Positions 1-7,791 of a DNA stretch of 56,101 nucleotides are shown here, in pieces. The position numbers and the translations under genes are program-made. Source of the DNA: an uncultured Clostridia bacterium. Its GTDB lineage: Bacteria > Bacillota > Clostridia > Christensenellales > UBA1242. How positions within the stretch are numbered: the first letter of the stretch is position 1; the number at the start of each line of letters is the position of its first letter. Under the pieces are notes generated by a model. The model ran no database searches. It saw only the letters and a list, made by a program, of their open reading frames with translations, and was not told the origin of the DNA. Where the stretch lies: positions 1 through 56,101 of the forward strand of contig CALEWH010000003.1 of NCBI GenBank assembly GCA_937925475.1, read 5' to 3'.

Positions 1-48
1 AATTGTTATGTTATTGTAAAAATGAAAAGTGACAAGCTAGACGAGGCA

Positions 49-108
49 GTGTATGAAATACAAAAGGGAGCATACTACTGCTATGTGACTGCATTGTATT
101 TCATACAC
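49..108 (+). other. Repeat hairpin, A type, copy 1
   Basis: A 15-bp perfect stem pairs 49-63 (GTGTATGAAATACAA) with 94-108. The conserved core lies at the top: GCATA can pair with TATGT through one G-U pair, next to opposed GA dinucleotides (possible tandem sheared G-A pairs). Copies 2 and 3 of this type are at 288-346 and 528-586; there the 3' arm has C-A-T-G-C instead of C-A-T-A-C, which keeps pairing as U-G in RNA. Confidence 0.7.
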
Positions 109-178
109 TAACAAAGTATAGCAAACTTTGATTTATTATTGCAGTAAAAATGAAAAGAAACAAGTGAGATGAAATAAT

Positions 179-239
179 GTGAAAAAAATAAGACGGGAGC
201 ATACTATTGCTATGTGACCGCCTTATTTTTTGTATTCAC
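179..239 (+). other. Repeat hairpin, B type, copy 1
   Basis: A stem of different sequence (AAAAAATAAG at 183-192 with CTTATTTTTT at 222-231) carries the same apical core as the A type, here closed by CGG/CCG. A second copy is at 419-479. The surrounding 120 bp aligns with the A half-unit mainly through transitions, so A and B look like diverged duplicates whose stems changed on both sides. Confidence 0.65.
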
Positions 240-617
240 AATTGTTATGTTATTGTAAAAATGAAAAGTGACAAGCTAGACGAGGCAGTGTATGAAATAC
301 AAAAAGGAGCATACTTCGCTATGTGACCGCATTGTATTTCATGCACTAACAAAGTATAGCAAACTTTGATTTATTATATTGCAGTAAAAATGAAAAGAAT
401 CAAGTGAGATGAAATAATGTAAAAAAAATAAGACGGGAGCATACTACTGCTATGTGACCGCCTTATTTTTTGTATTCACAATTGTTATGTTATTGTAAAA
501 ATGAAAAGTGACAAGCTAGACGAGGCAGTGTATGAAATACAAAAAGGAGCATACTTCGCTATGTGACCGCATTGTATTTCATGCACTAACAAAGTATAGC
601 GCAGTCAATTTTCATTT

Positions 618-1601
618 TTACCTGTACCAGATATTAACACTATCACTATACACCTCCACCCCATCATCATAGGAAACAGAGATGCTGATCATAACATTGG
701 ATTTGGTGAATTTGATGATACCTTGATCAATGAGAGTGTCATCAATGAAGGATATGTCGCCACCATTTAGAGTGTACCAGATGTCACCAGATGACACTGC
801 TGAAATGTCGATTGGAAGGTCTTTAATGAGAGTGATAAGTTTTAGATCATAGTTTTCGTTTGGCGCGATATCAGATGCTGTCAAAGTAATATAATCGTCA
901 TCGCCTTTATCCCACCAAATACCTTTTTGAAGGGCATTTGTTACATTTACTGTAAAGTGGTTTTTGATATCTGGGTTTTGTACAGATTTTACCCAAATTG
1001 TAGTAGTGCCATAGTTTATGCCAGTAACTTTTCCGCTTCTATCGACTGTGGCAATGTTTGGGTTTTCACTCCACCATTCTAGTCCACGCATATTTGCCGG
1101 AACAGTATATGGAACAATAGTGTGTTCGACAGATTTGCTACGATTTTTGTTTATATTTAGCACTCCTGGGACACCAACACCTAGGTCTGTCGAAAGATTG
1201 ATTGCTTGTATTTCGTCTTCTGCCACCTTGATAGTTATCGAAAACTGAACATCTGTTTTGTCTTGCGATGTAATGATAATTGTTGCTTCGCCAAGTTCGA
1301 GCCCAGTAACCATATGGGTCTCTTTGTCAACGCTACACACACTGCCACCACCGCTTATGCTTATGGCTTTGTTTGAGGCGTACTCAGGATAAACCTTTAT
1401 GCGAAGTTTGTCACCTTTGCCTTCGCCCTTACCTATTTTTATTATCGAGTTTTCTTTGTACTCATCACCTTCGCTATCAAGTACTGCAATGCGTTCGACC
1501 GCAATGTATGTGTATTGCGACAAGATGCGACCAGTAAACGATATGAAGTAGATTAGTAGAAATGGAAGAACTAATAAGATTGTTACAACTGCTTTTTTCA
1601 T
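618..1601 (-). CDS. Membrane-anchored protein with bacterial Ig-like (BIG2-type) domains
   Basis: The protein has 327 residues. Residues about 4-25 form one hydrophobic segment with a positive N-terminus, so it is either anchored at the outer face of the membrane or secreted. Two BIG2-like beta domains follow, recognisable by the phrases VTGLELGEATIIITS and ATVDRSGKVTGINYGTTTI (about residues 98-112 and 183-201), then a beta-rich C-terminal part without a known motif. BIG2 domains usually serve in surface adhesion or as spacers; the ligand cannot be read here. It is the last gene of a likely four-gene minus-strand run (YwaF-like, ABC ATPase, ABC permease, this gene) with only 4 bp to the permease. 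Its TAA at 618-620 sits in an inverted copy of the repeat phrase GTAAAAATGAAAA. A function linked to the exporter is inference from position. Confidence 0.7.
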   Translation of the reverse strand: MKKAVVTILLVLPFLLIYFISFTGRILSQYTYIAVERIAVLDSEGDEYKENSIIKIGKGEGKGDKLRIKVYPEYASNKAISISGGGSVCSVDKETHMVTGLELGEATIIITSQDKTDVQFSITIKVAEDEIQAINLSTDLGVGVPGVLNINKNRSKSVEHTIVPYTVPANMRGLEWWSENPNIATVDRSGKVTGINYGTTTIWVKSVQNPDIKNHFTVNVTNALQKGIWWDKGDDDYITLTASDIAPNENYDLKLITLIKDLPIDISAVSSGDIWYTLNGGDISFIDDTLIDQGIIKFTKSNVMISISVSYDDGVEVYSDSVNIWYR

Positions 1602-1605
1602 ACGC

Positions 1606-3201
1606 CTATATCTCCATCCTTGTGTAATAGTAGTTTAGGCGGATACTTAGCAAGTGTATGCGTCCAACAAGGTAGACCACGCTCACCGCAAGTGCGATAA
1701 ATATTCCTTTTATTCCAAACAAAGTGACTATCAAGCAAAGCAAAACTGGCAAAGCCAAAGCATATATCATACTTTTAGTGGTGTTTTTGCCTATGGTAGA
1801 AATCTCCGAGTTGTCGTACCAGTCCAATACAGGATGTTGGAGATCAAGGTCAAAACTATGACAAATATGACCTAGCGCCAAAATAGTCACAGTCAAACTA
1901 CTAAGTAGTGTAACCCAGACATTAAGGTTTGTAAATATTAGCGCAATAATTGTTGTGACCAAAATTGCACCAACAGTAAATATCGCATTAAAAGTAAGTT
2001 TTGCCATTGCTTGAACTTTGTAATTTATAGGAGTGGTTTTTGCAATATAGAAAGTGCCACCTTCCTTAGAAATCGCAATCGATGATATGGTGTTGCTCAT
2101 AAGTGCGATGATGCCAAGTATCAGCATATGCGAACCGAAAATCATATTTTGTCCCGCTTGATTAACTGCGATATTGATTAGCAGTTTGTCGTATGTAAAC
2201 ACGATAAGTGGCATAAATAGTGGAAACAAAAAGAATTGGAAAATGTAGCCTGGGCTACGGAAAACCATTCGGATTTCGTTTACAAGGAGTTCTGCAAAAA
2301 CGCTACGATATTTGAATGGTCGGTGTTTGCTTCTAATAACTGATGTGGTTTCCATATTGATGGTCGAGACCTTATAATAGAAAGGCTTAATAAGCGCAAA
2401 ACAAAGCACGACCAAAAGTAAACTTCCCATCAAAAATGCAAGTGGGAAATAGAAATATTTAAACGACAACATTGAAAGTGCAATTTGATAATATATCCAG
2501 ATTTTAGGGCCGGTCGAAACAAGCCAGTTGTTGATTTTAAGACCAGTCGAAACTTGTTTTTCGGCGATATTGATGACGCTTGAAAGTTTTGTAACAAAAC
2601 TCATATATGCAACAAACACAGTCGCCACAATTACTAAGATTGTGATTATTGAAAGCACAGTGTGTCTTTTGAAAAATTTTAAAACAAACATTATAGGAAT
2701 ACTAATTATGCTTGCAAGTGCAATAGGCAAAAGTGGAAGTAGCGGAATAATAAATATTAATGATGCAAAATACACTCCGCTAAGTTTGCCAAGCCAGCCC
2801 AAGCACAAAAATACGGGCAACATATAAAGTGTATTAAAGATGAGTTCGGACACATACAAAACCATAATTTTTGACACAAAAAGTTGGTTGAATGTGACAG
2901 GCAAAACCATTAATAGTTCGTTGTCTTTGCTAAGATACAAGGTGCTAATCGTGTTTGCAATCGCAAACGCAAACGATATGCCCTGTGTCACCAGCAACAC
3001 TATGCTTATAGCATTTTGGTCGACCTTTATAAACAACAAATTGAATATCTTTTTCATTATCAAATACAACACGAGCGTGATTGCAAGAATTAGACAAATC
3101 GACTTGAAAAGCGAGATAAAAAACGCCTTTTTATCACGCGATTTAAACAAATTGTATTTGTTGTCTAATTGAAATTTAAACAGTTTTAATATTTGTGACA
3201 T
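1606..3201 (-). CDS. ABC exporter permease subunit
   Basis: The 531-residue protein is strongly hydrophobic, with around a dozen predicted membrane segments. Residues about 20-50 form the first segment after a charged N-terminus, and a longer charged stretch near the middle (about 285-310) separates two halves. It starts 3 bp after the stop of the ATPase gene, so the two almost certainly form one transporter. The gene pair resembles ABC-2-type exporters that have one ATPase and one large permease. The substrate is not evident; polar lipid, peptide or drug export are all possible. No catalytic motif is expected in such a subunit. The assignment as the permease is firm from context, the exact family less so. 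Confidence 0.75.
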   Translation of the reverse strand: MSQILKLFKFQLDNKYNLFKSRDKKAFFISLFKSICLILAITLVLYLIMKKIFNLLFIKVDQNAISIVLLVTQGISFAFAIANTISTLYLSKDNELLMVLPVTFNQLFVSKIMVLYVSELIFNTLYMLPVFLCLGWLGKLSGVYFASLIFIIPLLPLLPIALASIISIPIMFVLKFFKRHTVLSIITILVIVATVFVAYMSFVTKLSSVINIAEKQVSTGLKINNWLVSTGPKIWIYYQIALSMLSFKYFYFPLAFLMGSLLLVVLCFALIKPFYYKVSTINMETTSVIRSKHRPFKYRSVFAELLVNEIRMVFRSPGYIFQFFLFPLFMPLIVFTYDKLLINIAVNQAGQNMIFGSHMLILGIIALMSNTISSIAISKEGGTFYIAKTTPINYKVQAMAKLTFNAIFTVGAILVTTIIALIFTNLNVWVTLLSSLTVTILALGHICHSFDLDLQHPVLDWYDNSEISTIGKNTTKSMIYALALPVLLCLIVTLFGIKGIFIALAVSVVYLVGRIHLLSIRLNYYYTRMEI

Positions 3202-3204
3202 TTT

Positions 3205-3990
3205 CTACTCTTTTATTTTTCTTTTAGTTTTGATTTTTGGTTGGTTTAGTTGTTTGTTGACATCTTTTACTGGATTGTCAGAAATAGTGTTCATAAACAA
3301 CTCTTCAAGTGATTCGCCCTTGGCTTTTAGTTCGTGCAAATCGTATATTCCTTGAAGTTGACCTTTCTTTATGATGCACACCCTGTCACATAGGTTTTCT
3401 ACTACATCTAATATGTGCGAACTGAAAAATACTGTGTTTCCGTCATTTGCGTGTTTGCGCATAACCGCTTTAAGTTGGTATGCACTTTGTGGGTCTAGTC
3501 CAGTAAGTGGCTCGTCTAGCACCCATAGTTTTGGTTGGTGCACTAGCGCCGCAATAACCGATATCTTTTGTTTCATTCCGTGGCTATAACTCTTGATTGG
3601 ATTGTCAAACGCGTTTTGCAAATTGAATAGTTTTACATAGTAGTCGCTTATCTCTTCCCTTTGCTTGACCGAAACATTGTATAGATTTGCAATATGATTG
3701 ACATACTCGCGTCCTGTAAGGCGCTCAAAAACTGCGTGGTTGTCCGGCACATATCCTATCATTTGTTTGGCTTTTAGTGGATTTTTTACAAGGTTGACTC
3801 CGCATATGTCCACTTCGCCTTCTTCAAATGGCAATATGCCAACTATGGATTTGATTGTTGTACTTTTTCCCGCTCCGTTTGGGCCAAGAAAACCAAACAC
3901 TTCGCCCGGTTTTAATTCGAGCGACAAATTGTCGACAGATTTGACTGTGCTGTTTCCATATCTTTTGGATAAGTTTTTAATTGTTAACAT
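3205..3990 (-). CDS. ABC transporter ATP-binding protein
   Basis: The 261-residue protein has all ABC ATPase motifs: Walker A GPNGAGKST (36-44), a signature-like YSHGMKQK (134-141), Walker B LWVLDEP (155-161) with the D-loop GLDP, and the switch histidine in SSHIL (about 190). It powers transport by the adjacent permease at the inner face of the membrane. The signature has H-G-M-K in place of the canonical S-G-G-Q, a variation common in ABC-2-type exporters of Bacillota. The last 40 residues are Lys-rich and lie outside the nucleotide-binding domain. The gene starts 11 bp after the YwaF-like gene and ends 3 bp before the permease, so an operon is likely. Confidence 0.92.
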   Translation of the reverse strand: MLTIKNLSKRYGNSTVKSVDNLSLELKPGEVFGFLGPNGAGKSTTIKSIVGILPFEEGEVDICGVNLVKNPLKAKQMIGYVPDNHAVFERLTGREYVNHIANLYNVSVKQREEISDYYVKLFNLQNAFDNPIKSYSHGMKQKISVIAALVHQPKLWVLDEPLTGLDPQSAYQLKAVMRKHANDGNTVFFSSHILDVVENLCDRVCIIKKGQLQGIYDLHELKAKGESLEELFMNTISDNPVKDVNKQLNQPKIKTKRKIKE

Positions 3991-4001
3991 ATATACCTCG
4001 T

Positions 4002-5447
4002 TTAATCTTCATATTTTTGTTTTGGCACGCGTTTACGATAGCGACCTTTTTCGATGTTTGAAGCAATTTTGATGTTGCGAACATTGAAGTGGTCATCTCC
4101 CACTCTACAAAGTTGGAGATAAAACCAATAGAACACCATACAGAATACGCTATAAAGTATGTATATCATAAGCATATATAGCGGATAGAATGTGTACCCA
4201 CCCCAAGTGACCGGATACTTGCTTGTAAACGCCAAGAACGGCAATGCTTTAAGTACTGTTGTGTCGAAAATGTAGAAATAGTTTACTTTATTGAAAAATA
4301 TACTTGTAGGGTCGTACCAAACACAGTTGGCAAGTAGTCCCGAGATTACGCAGAACATAAAATACATTGTAAAGCCAATAAAGAAATGTTTGAAACCGCT
4401 CTTTTTAGGTCTATCCACCACCCTAAGTGCAACCATTAGAAGTGGAATAACAAAAACCCAAGTGTGTTCGATGTAAAAGTGGATATTCCAGTAAGAAAGC
4501 ATACCTTCTTTTACGTCCGGAACGCAAAATGCTATCATCGAACCAGGAACATTTGCCAGCAATACAAAGTCAAAAAAAGCTGGTTTTTTAATAAGAATAG
4601 CGATAAGTACAAGGTACGAACCAAGATTGCAAAGTTGGAAAGGAAGGCGGGACATCACGAAGTCCATAAGGTAAATTTGGTTGTAGTGCAAAAACAAGAA
4701 CAACGCCAAAAATGTACAAAGGCTAACACGACTCTCACGATCTTTAAAGCGATATATAAAATACAAGACCACGAAAATAAGTAATATTGTAAGAAGCCAT
4801 AACACGTGTGGAAGTGAAAAGACTTTCATATATCTTTTTGAAAAACCAAAAAGCGATTGTGGAAGTGTAACCGGAACTGTCACAAGCAAAGCAAACGGCA
4901 ACACTCCAAAAAAGTACGCCCATTCAGTTTTGTTTTTTACATCAAATTTGTGTCCAGCGCAAAACCTAAGAAGTATAGGGAATGCAATAAGGATAATAAG
5001 TTCGAGCGAAAACTCAATGTGTCTTACAATTTCAGGTGCCCAAATAGCGCGTCCCGAGTTTGTGGTGAAATAGTACAAAAACCTATCATAATAAGCAAGA
5101 CAAACTAGCGCAACTGGAAGACAAAAATATATCGCCCAGTTTTTAAAAATGCGTTTTTTGTAGAAGGCAGCGCAAGGATATACAATAAAGGCAAATGTCA
5201 TACCCCATCTAAGCAAACTTTGCAAAACATCTTTATCTTTATAATAACTCTCGCCATATGTTCCGCCATTAATAACCCATATAAAGCGGTCGTTTAGAAA
5301 ACTGCGCAAAAATGCAAGCACAAAAAGAGATATTGAAAGTATCTTCAATATCAAGGCGACTTTTTTCTCACCAAGTTTGTTTTTGCATATTATTAGCGGA
5401 ACTACTGTGGCGACAACTACACCGAGGATTATAAATATGTTTAGCAT
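4002..5447 (-). CDS. YwaF/TIGR02206-like polytopic membrane protein
   Basis: The 481-residue protein has about a dozen hydrophobic segments and ends in a Lys/Arg-rich cytoplasmic tail. The phrase LPFQLCNLGSYLVLIA (about 272-287) followed by an FF-DFVLLANVPGSMIAF segment resembles the core of the YwaF/TMEM164-like family, where a conserved H/Q-L-C stretch is typical. The second half would be that domain (family proteins are about 230 residues); the first half contains extra membrane segments. Function in this family is uncertain. It heads the run with the ABC exporter and the Ig-like protein. A TATAAT box lies upstream on the minus strand (around 5481), and an AGAGTG stretch may act as ribosome binding site. 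Confidence 0.6.
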   Translation of the reverse strand: MLNIFIILGVVVATVVPLIICKNKLGEKKVALILKILSISLFVLAFLRSFLNDRFIWVINGGTYGESYYKDKDVLQSLLRWGMTFAFIVYPCAAFYKKRIFKNWAIYFCLPVALVCLAYYDRFLYYFTTNSGRAIWAPEIVRHIEFSLELIILIAFPILLRFCAGHKFDVKNKTEWAYFFGVLPFALLVTVPVTLPQSLFGFSKRYMKVFSLPHVLWLLTILLIFVVLYFIYRFKDRESRVSLCTFLALFLFLHYNQIYLMDFVMSRLPFQLCNLGSYLVLIAILIKKPAFFDFVLLANVPGSMIAFCVPDVKEGMLSYWNIHFYIEHTWVFVIPLLMVALRVVDRPKKSGFKHFFIGFTMYFMFCVISGLLANCVWYDPTSIFFNKVNYFYIFDTTVLKALPFLAFTSKYPVTWGGYTFYPLYMLMIYILYSVFCMVFYWFYLQLCRVGDDHFNVRNIKIASNIEKGRYRKRVPKQKYED

Positions 5448-5568
5448 AAGACACTCTTTTGATTGTTACTTTCTGTCATTATATCATCATAACAATAAAA
5501 AAGCCACTTTTTGACACAAAGTTGTATATTTATTGGCTAGATTTTCGGACTTTTGGTTGGTTTTATAA

Positions 5569-5602
5569 AAAAGAACAAAACACAAGCGTGTTTTATTCTT
5601 TT
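5569..5602 (-). terminator. Intrinsic terminator of queH
   Basis: A 15-bp stem (5569-5583 with 5588-5602, one U-G pair in the minus-strand RNA) has a 4-nt loop and is followed on the minus strand by T6. The queH stop codon lies inside the stem. Confidence 0.85.
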
Positions 5603-6129
5603 ACTTCCTTTCTCATCGAAAACTCACAGCCACAATAGTTTTGGCGATAAAGGCCATATTTTTTGGAGTTTTGGATACTTTTTAGATAACCATCTTTCTT
5701 TTTGAAATTAAACGGCAAAAACTTTGTATTTTCATCCGAATACATATTCCCTATTTTTACAATGTTGTCATAATTTTTATATGGACTAACACTAAGAGTG
5801 GTTGTGTAGGCGTCAAAGCCGTGCGATTTGGCATACTCATATGTGTGGCTAAGTCTTAACTTAAAACACTCGATACATCTACTCCCGCCTTCTTTCTCGT
5901 TTTCAAGTCCCTTAACGACAGCATAAAAGTCGTCTGAGTGATGTTGTTCGACAACATATTTTATTCCAAGTTGGTCAAGAAAACGCATTTGTTCTTTGGC
6001 GCGCAAGTCGTACTCTTGGGCAGGATAAATGTTTGGATTGTAAAAATACACCGTAACATCATAATCTTTTAAAGTGTCAAGCACCCCACTACTGCAAGGC
6101 GCACAACAACTATGCAACAACAATTTCAT
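5593..6129 (-). CDS. queH: Epoxyqueuosine reductase QueH
   Basis: QueH carries out the last step of queuosine synthesis, reducing epoxyqueuosine in tRNA to queuosine. The 178-residue protein shows the family's cysteine pattern: HSCCAPCSS near the N-terminus (residues 6-14), CIECFKLRL in the middle and RQNYCGCEFS near the end, consistent with iron-sulfur and metal binding. The ATG at 6129 is chosen because GGTGAG precedes it by 6 nt; a longer reading from 6183 would overlap the upstream permease and lacks such a site. The gene lies 10 bp after the permease gene, so they are probably co-transcribed. No other queuosine gene is in the window, so the organism may salvage the base or make it elsewhere. 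Confidence 0.9.
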   Translation of the reverse strand: MKLLLHSCCAPCSSGVLDTLKDYDVTVYFYNPNIYPAQEYDLRAKEQMRFLDQLGIKYVVEQHHSDDFYAVVKGLENEKEGGSRCIECFKLRLSHTYEYAKSHGFDAYTTTLSVSPYKNYDNIVKIGNMYSDENTKFLPFNFKKKDGYLKSIQNSKKYGLYRQNYCGCEFSMRKEVKE

Positions 6130-6139
6130 ACTCTCACCC

Positions 6140-7111
6140 CTATATAAGCAGTAGCAGATATCCCACAATAATTGACGAAACAAGTATTACTGACACTATC
6201 TTTAAGGCGTTTTTTCGAGCATTTCCCCTAAACAAAACCGCATATGCTATGCCCGCATTGACACATAGCCCTGTAAACAACGCTCCAAACATAAGCCCGC
6301 TAGACAAGTAAAGTTGGGTCAAAATAACCGACGATGCACAATTTGGGATAAGTCCCACAAGTGCGGTCACAATAGGTTGGAACCATTTTCCAGTCGACAA
6401 AAACTCGGCTATATTTTGCTCACCGACAAAGTAGATTATTAGTCCCATTACAATATTGACTAAAAGTATAAAAGCAAATATTTTTAGCGAGTGCATAAGT
6501 GGGTGCAAAAAGTATTTTTTCCATACTTTTTCATCACTCTCTTCAAGAGTGTGTCCACAACACCCTTTATGATGTTGGTCTTCATCAAGATACACATCGG
6601 CGACCAAATAATGCTCTTCCTTGTCCGCATTTGCCTTTTGCGTGTCTATTGGCAAGTATATTTCACCAGTCACTACTGCTTGCTTTACTTGTTTTTTGCT
6701 GACAATAGGATTTTTTCTTATTCTCAAAATATACAAATCGACAAGATAACCCAAAACCACTGCAAAGACAAATTTTAACACAAGTAGTGGCAACAACATC
6801 TTTATTCCATAACTACTGCCAAGCATAATAGGAATGGCTTCGTCCGATGTGGCGACATAAACCGCAATTAATGTGCCGGCAGTAATGCGACTTTTGTTGT
6901 AAAGATCAGTGGCGACTACTGAGAACCCGCATTGTGGAATAAGACCAATCCCACCACCTACAAGTGGCGCAAAACGATTTTTTAGTAGTTTTTCATTATT
7001 AAACTTTTTCGACGAGTATTGTTCGACCCATTCGATAAGTAAGTACACCGCAAATAATACGGGCAAAACTTTTAATGAGTCGATGAGTGCGTCAAGCAAA
7101 ACTTCACCCAT
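6140..7111 (-). CDS. Putative heavy-metal exporter / permease (ArsP_2-like, 10 TM)
   Basis: The 323-residue protein has two homologous membrane halves. Each carries a related motif: GLIPQCGFSVVATDLY in the first half and GLIPNCASSVILTQLY in the second, both followed by a glycine-rich membrane segment (ITAGTLIAVYVATSDEAIP and GALFTGLCVNAGIAYAVLF). This two-fold pattern with cysteine next to Pro fits the 10-TM putative metal exporter family (Pfam ArsP_2). A hydrophilic loop between the halves contains HHKGCCGH, a plausible metal-binding site. The ATG at 7111 is preferred over 7135 because AGGAGG precedes it. It sits directly before queH. The metal is not known. Confidence 0.75.
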   Translation of the reverse strand: MGEVLLDALIDSLKVLPVLFAVYLLIEWVEQYSSKKFNNEKLLKNRFAPLVGGGIGLIPQCGFSVVATDLYNKSRITAGTLIAVYVATSDEAIPIMLGSSYGIKMLLPLLVLKFVFAVVLGYLVDLYILRIRKNPIVSKKQVKQAVVTGEIYLPIDTQKANADKEEHYLVADVYLDEDQHHKGCCGHTLEESDEKVWKKYFLHPLMHSLKIFAFILLVNIVMGLIIYFVGEQNIAEFLSTGKWFQPIVTALVGLIPNCASSVILTQLYLSSGLMFGALFTGLCVNAGIAYAVLFRGNARKNALKIVSVILVSSIIVGYLLLLI

Positions 7112-7256
7112 ATTATTTCCTCCTAAAACTCTCATATATTATACTATTTTATTTCAAAATGTAAATACATTTTGCTTTTTTAGCCCAATAATTTCCATTG
7201 TGCACAAGGTATAATTTGTGCCAAATTTCAAAAGATAAAACAAAAAGGAGGGGACT

Positions 7257-7688
7257 ATGACAGAAAGCGGTAAAAAGATTTTGCAATACATAGCCTACTA
7301 TGGAATGATACTTACTATGCTTGCTTATATTGTTTTCTTTATTTTTGGTTTGCAATCAGATAGAGTGTCAAATTGGGCAAGAATATGTTATATCATTATT
7401 TGCGGATTGCTTGTAGGTCTTGTTGTGTTTGACCTTATCTGCAACTATATGGGAAATTATAAGTTTATCTCAGGTCTTATACTTGTAGCCATAACTATTT
7501 TCACCATCGCTATGTCTTTTGCAGTATATGGCGCTGTCGCAGTAAGAGGCGCAATTCCTGCTGGACTTCTAGATATTTTCTATCTACAAATTGCAATGAG
7601 TTATGGCATTAATATCCTTACTATTGTGATTTATTGTGTCGGCGGTATGATGCGAAATCGCAAACTTACAAATAAAATAGGTAAATAG
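7257..7688 (+). CDS. Small four-TM membrane protein of unknown function
   Basis: The 143-residue protein has four hydrophobic segments (about 12-32, 42-62, 68-90 and 105-130) joined by short polar loops, and a basic C-terminus. AAAGGAGGGG lies 5 nt before the ATG, so the start is well supported. I do not recognise a family. It is a single plus-strand gene between two minus-strand operons and ends in a bidirectional terminator shared with the convergent PAP2 gene. Confidence 0.7.
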   Translation: MTESGKKILQYIAYYGMILTMLAYIVFFIFGLQSDRVSNWARICYIIICGLLVGLVVFDLICNYMGNYKFISGLILVAITIFTIAMSFAVYGAVAVRGAIPAGLLDIFYLQIAMSYGINILTIVIYCVGGMMRNRKLTNKIGK

Positions 7689-7756
7689 TTTTTAACAATA
7701 AATATATACTTATTGACAAATTGTCAAAATGTATTTGCAAAAACTTAATAAATGTA

Positions 7757-7791
7757 AAATAAAAGAATAGGCACAACCTATTCTTTTATTT
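7757..7791. terminator. Bidirectional intrinsic terminator
   Basis: A perfect 15-bp stem (7757-7771 with 7777-7791) and 5-nt loop lie between convergent genes, with A-rich and T-rich sides that serve both strands. The stop codon of the minus-strand PAP2 gene (7786-7788) is inside the stem. Confidence 0.85.

Larger units (their letters stand above)
1..600 (+). repeat. Tandem array of a structured ~240-bp repeat (5 hairpin copies)
   Basis: Units start at 1, 240 and 480; the first two are 239 and 240 bp and nearly identical, the third stops after about 121 bp, and the array may continue left of the window. Each full unit contains two related half-units (A and B) that share the phrase GTAAAAATGAAAAG, a diverged spacer and a hairpin. 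The five hairpins are at about 49-108, 179-239, 288-346, 419-479 and 528-586. Their stems differ between A and B but stay complementary, while the apical core GGAGCATAC...GCTATGTGAC is the same in all five. G-U pairs in stem and core favour the plus strand as the folded strand. No conserved open reading frame runs through the array. Function is unknown. It lies just beyond the 3' end of the minus-strand gene ending at 618. Confidence 0.85.

Noticed and set aside
51..90. Short frame ATGAAATACAAA...TGA inside the repeat, giving a peptide like MKYKREHTTAM, with a similar frame in the B copy from GTG
   Set aside because: The frame is broken by a 1-nt change in copies A2 and A3, and the B2 copy has GTA instead of GTG. 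The peptide is not conserved while the paired stems are, so an RNA or DNA structure explains it better.
1..600. CRISPR array or integron attC sites as explanation for the repeats
   Set aside because: Units of 120-240 bp with conserved spacers are not CRISPR, and no cas genes are near. The GTTRRRY/RYYYAAC core sites of attC are absent, and no integrase is in the window.
7149..7355. Minus-strand 68-codon frame overlapping the 7257 gene
   Set aside because: It overlaps a gene with strong start signal and has no ribosome binding site.
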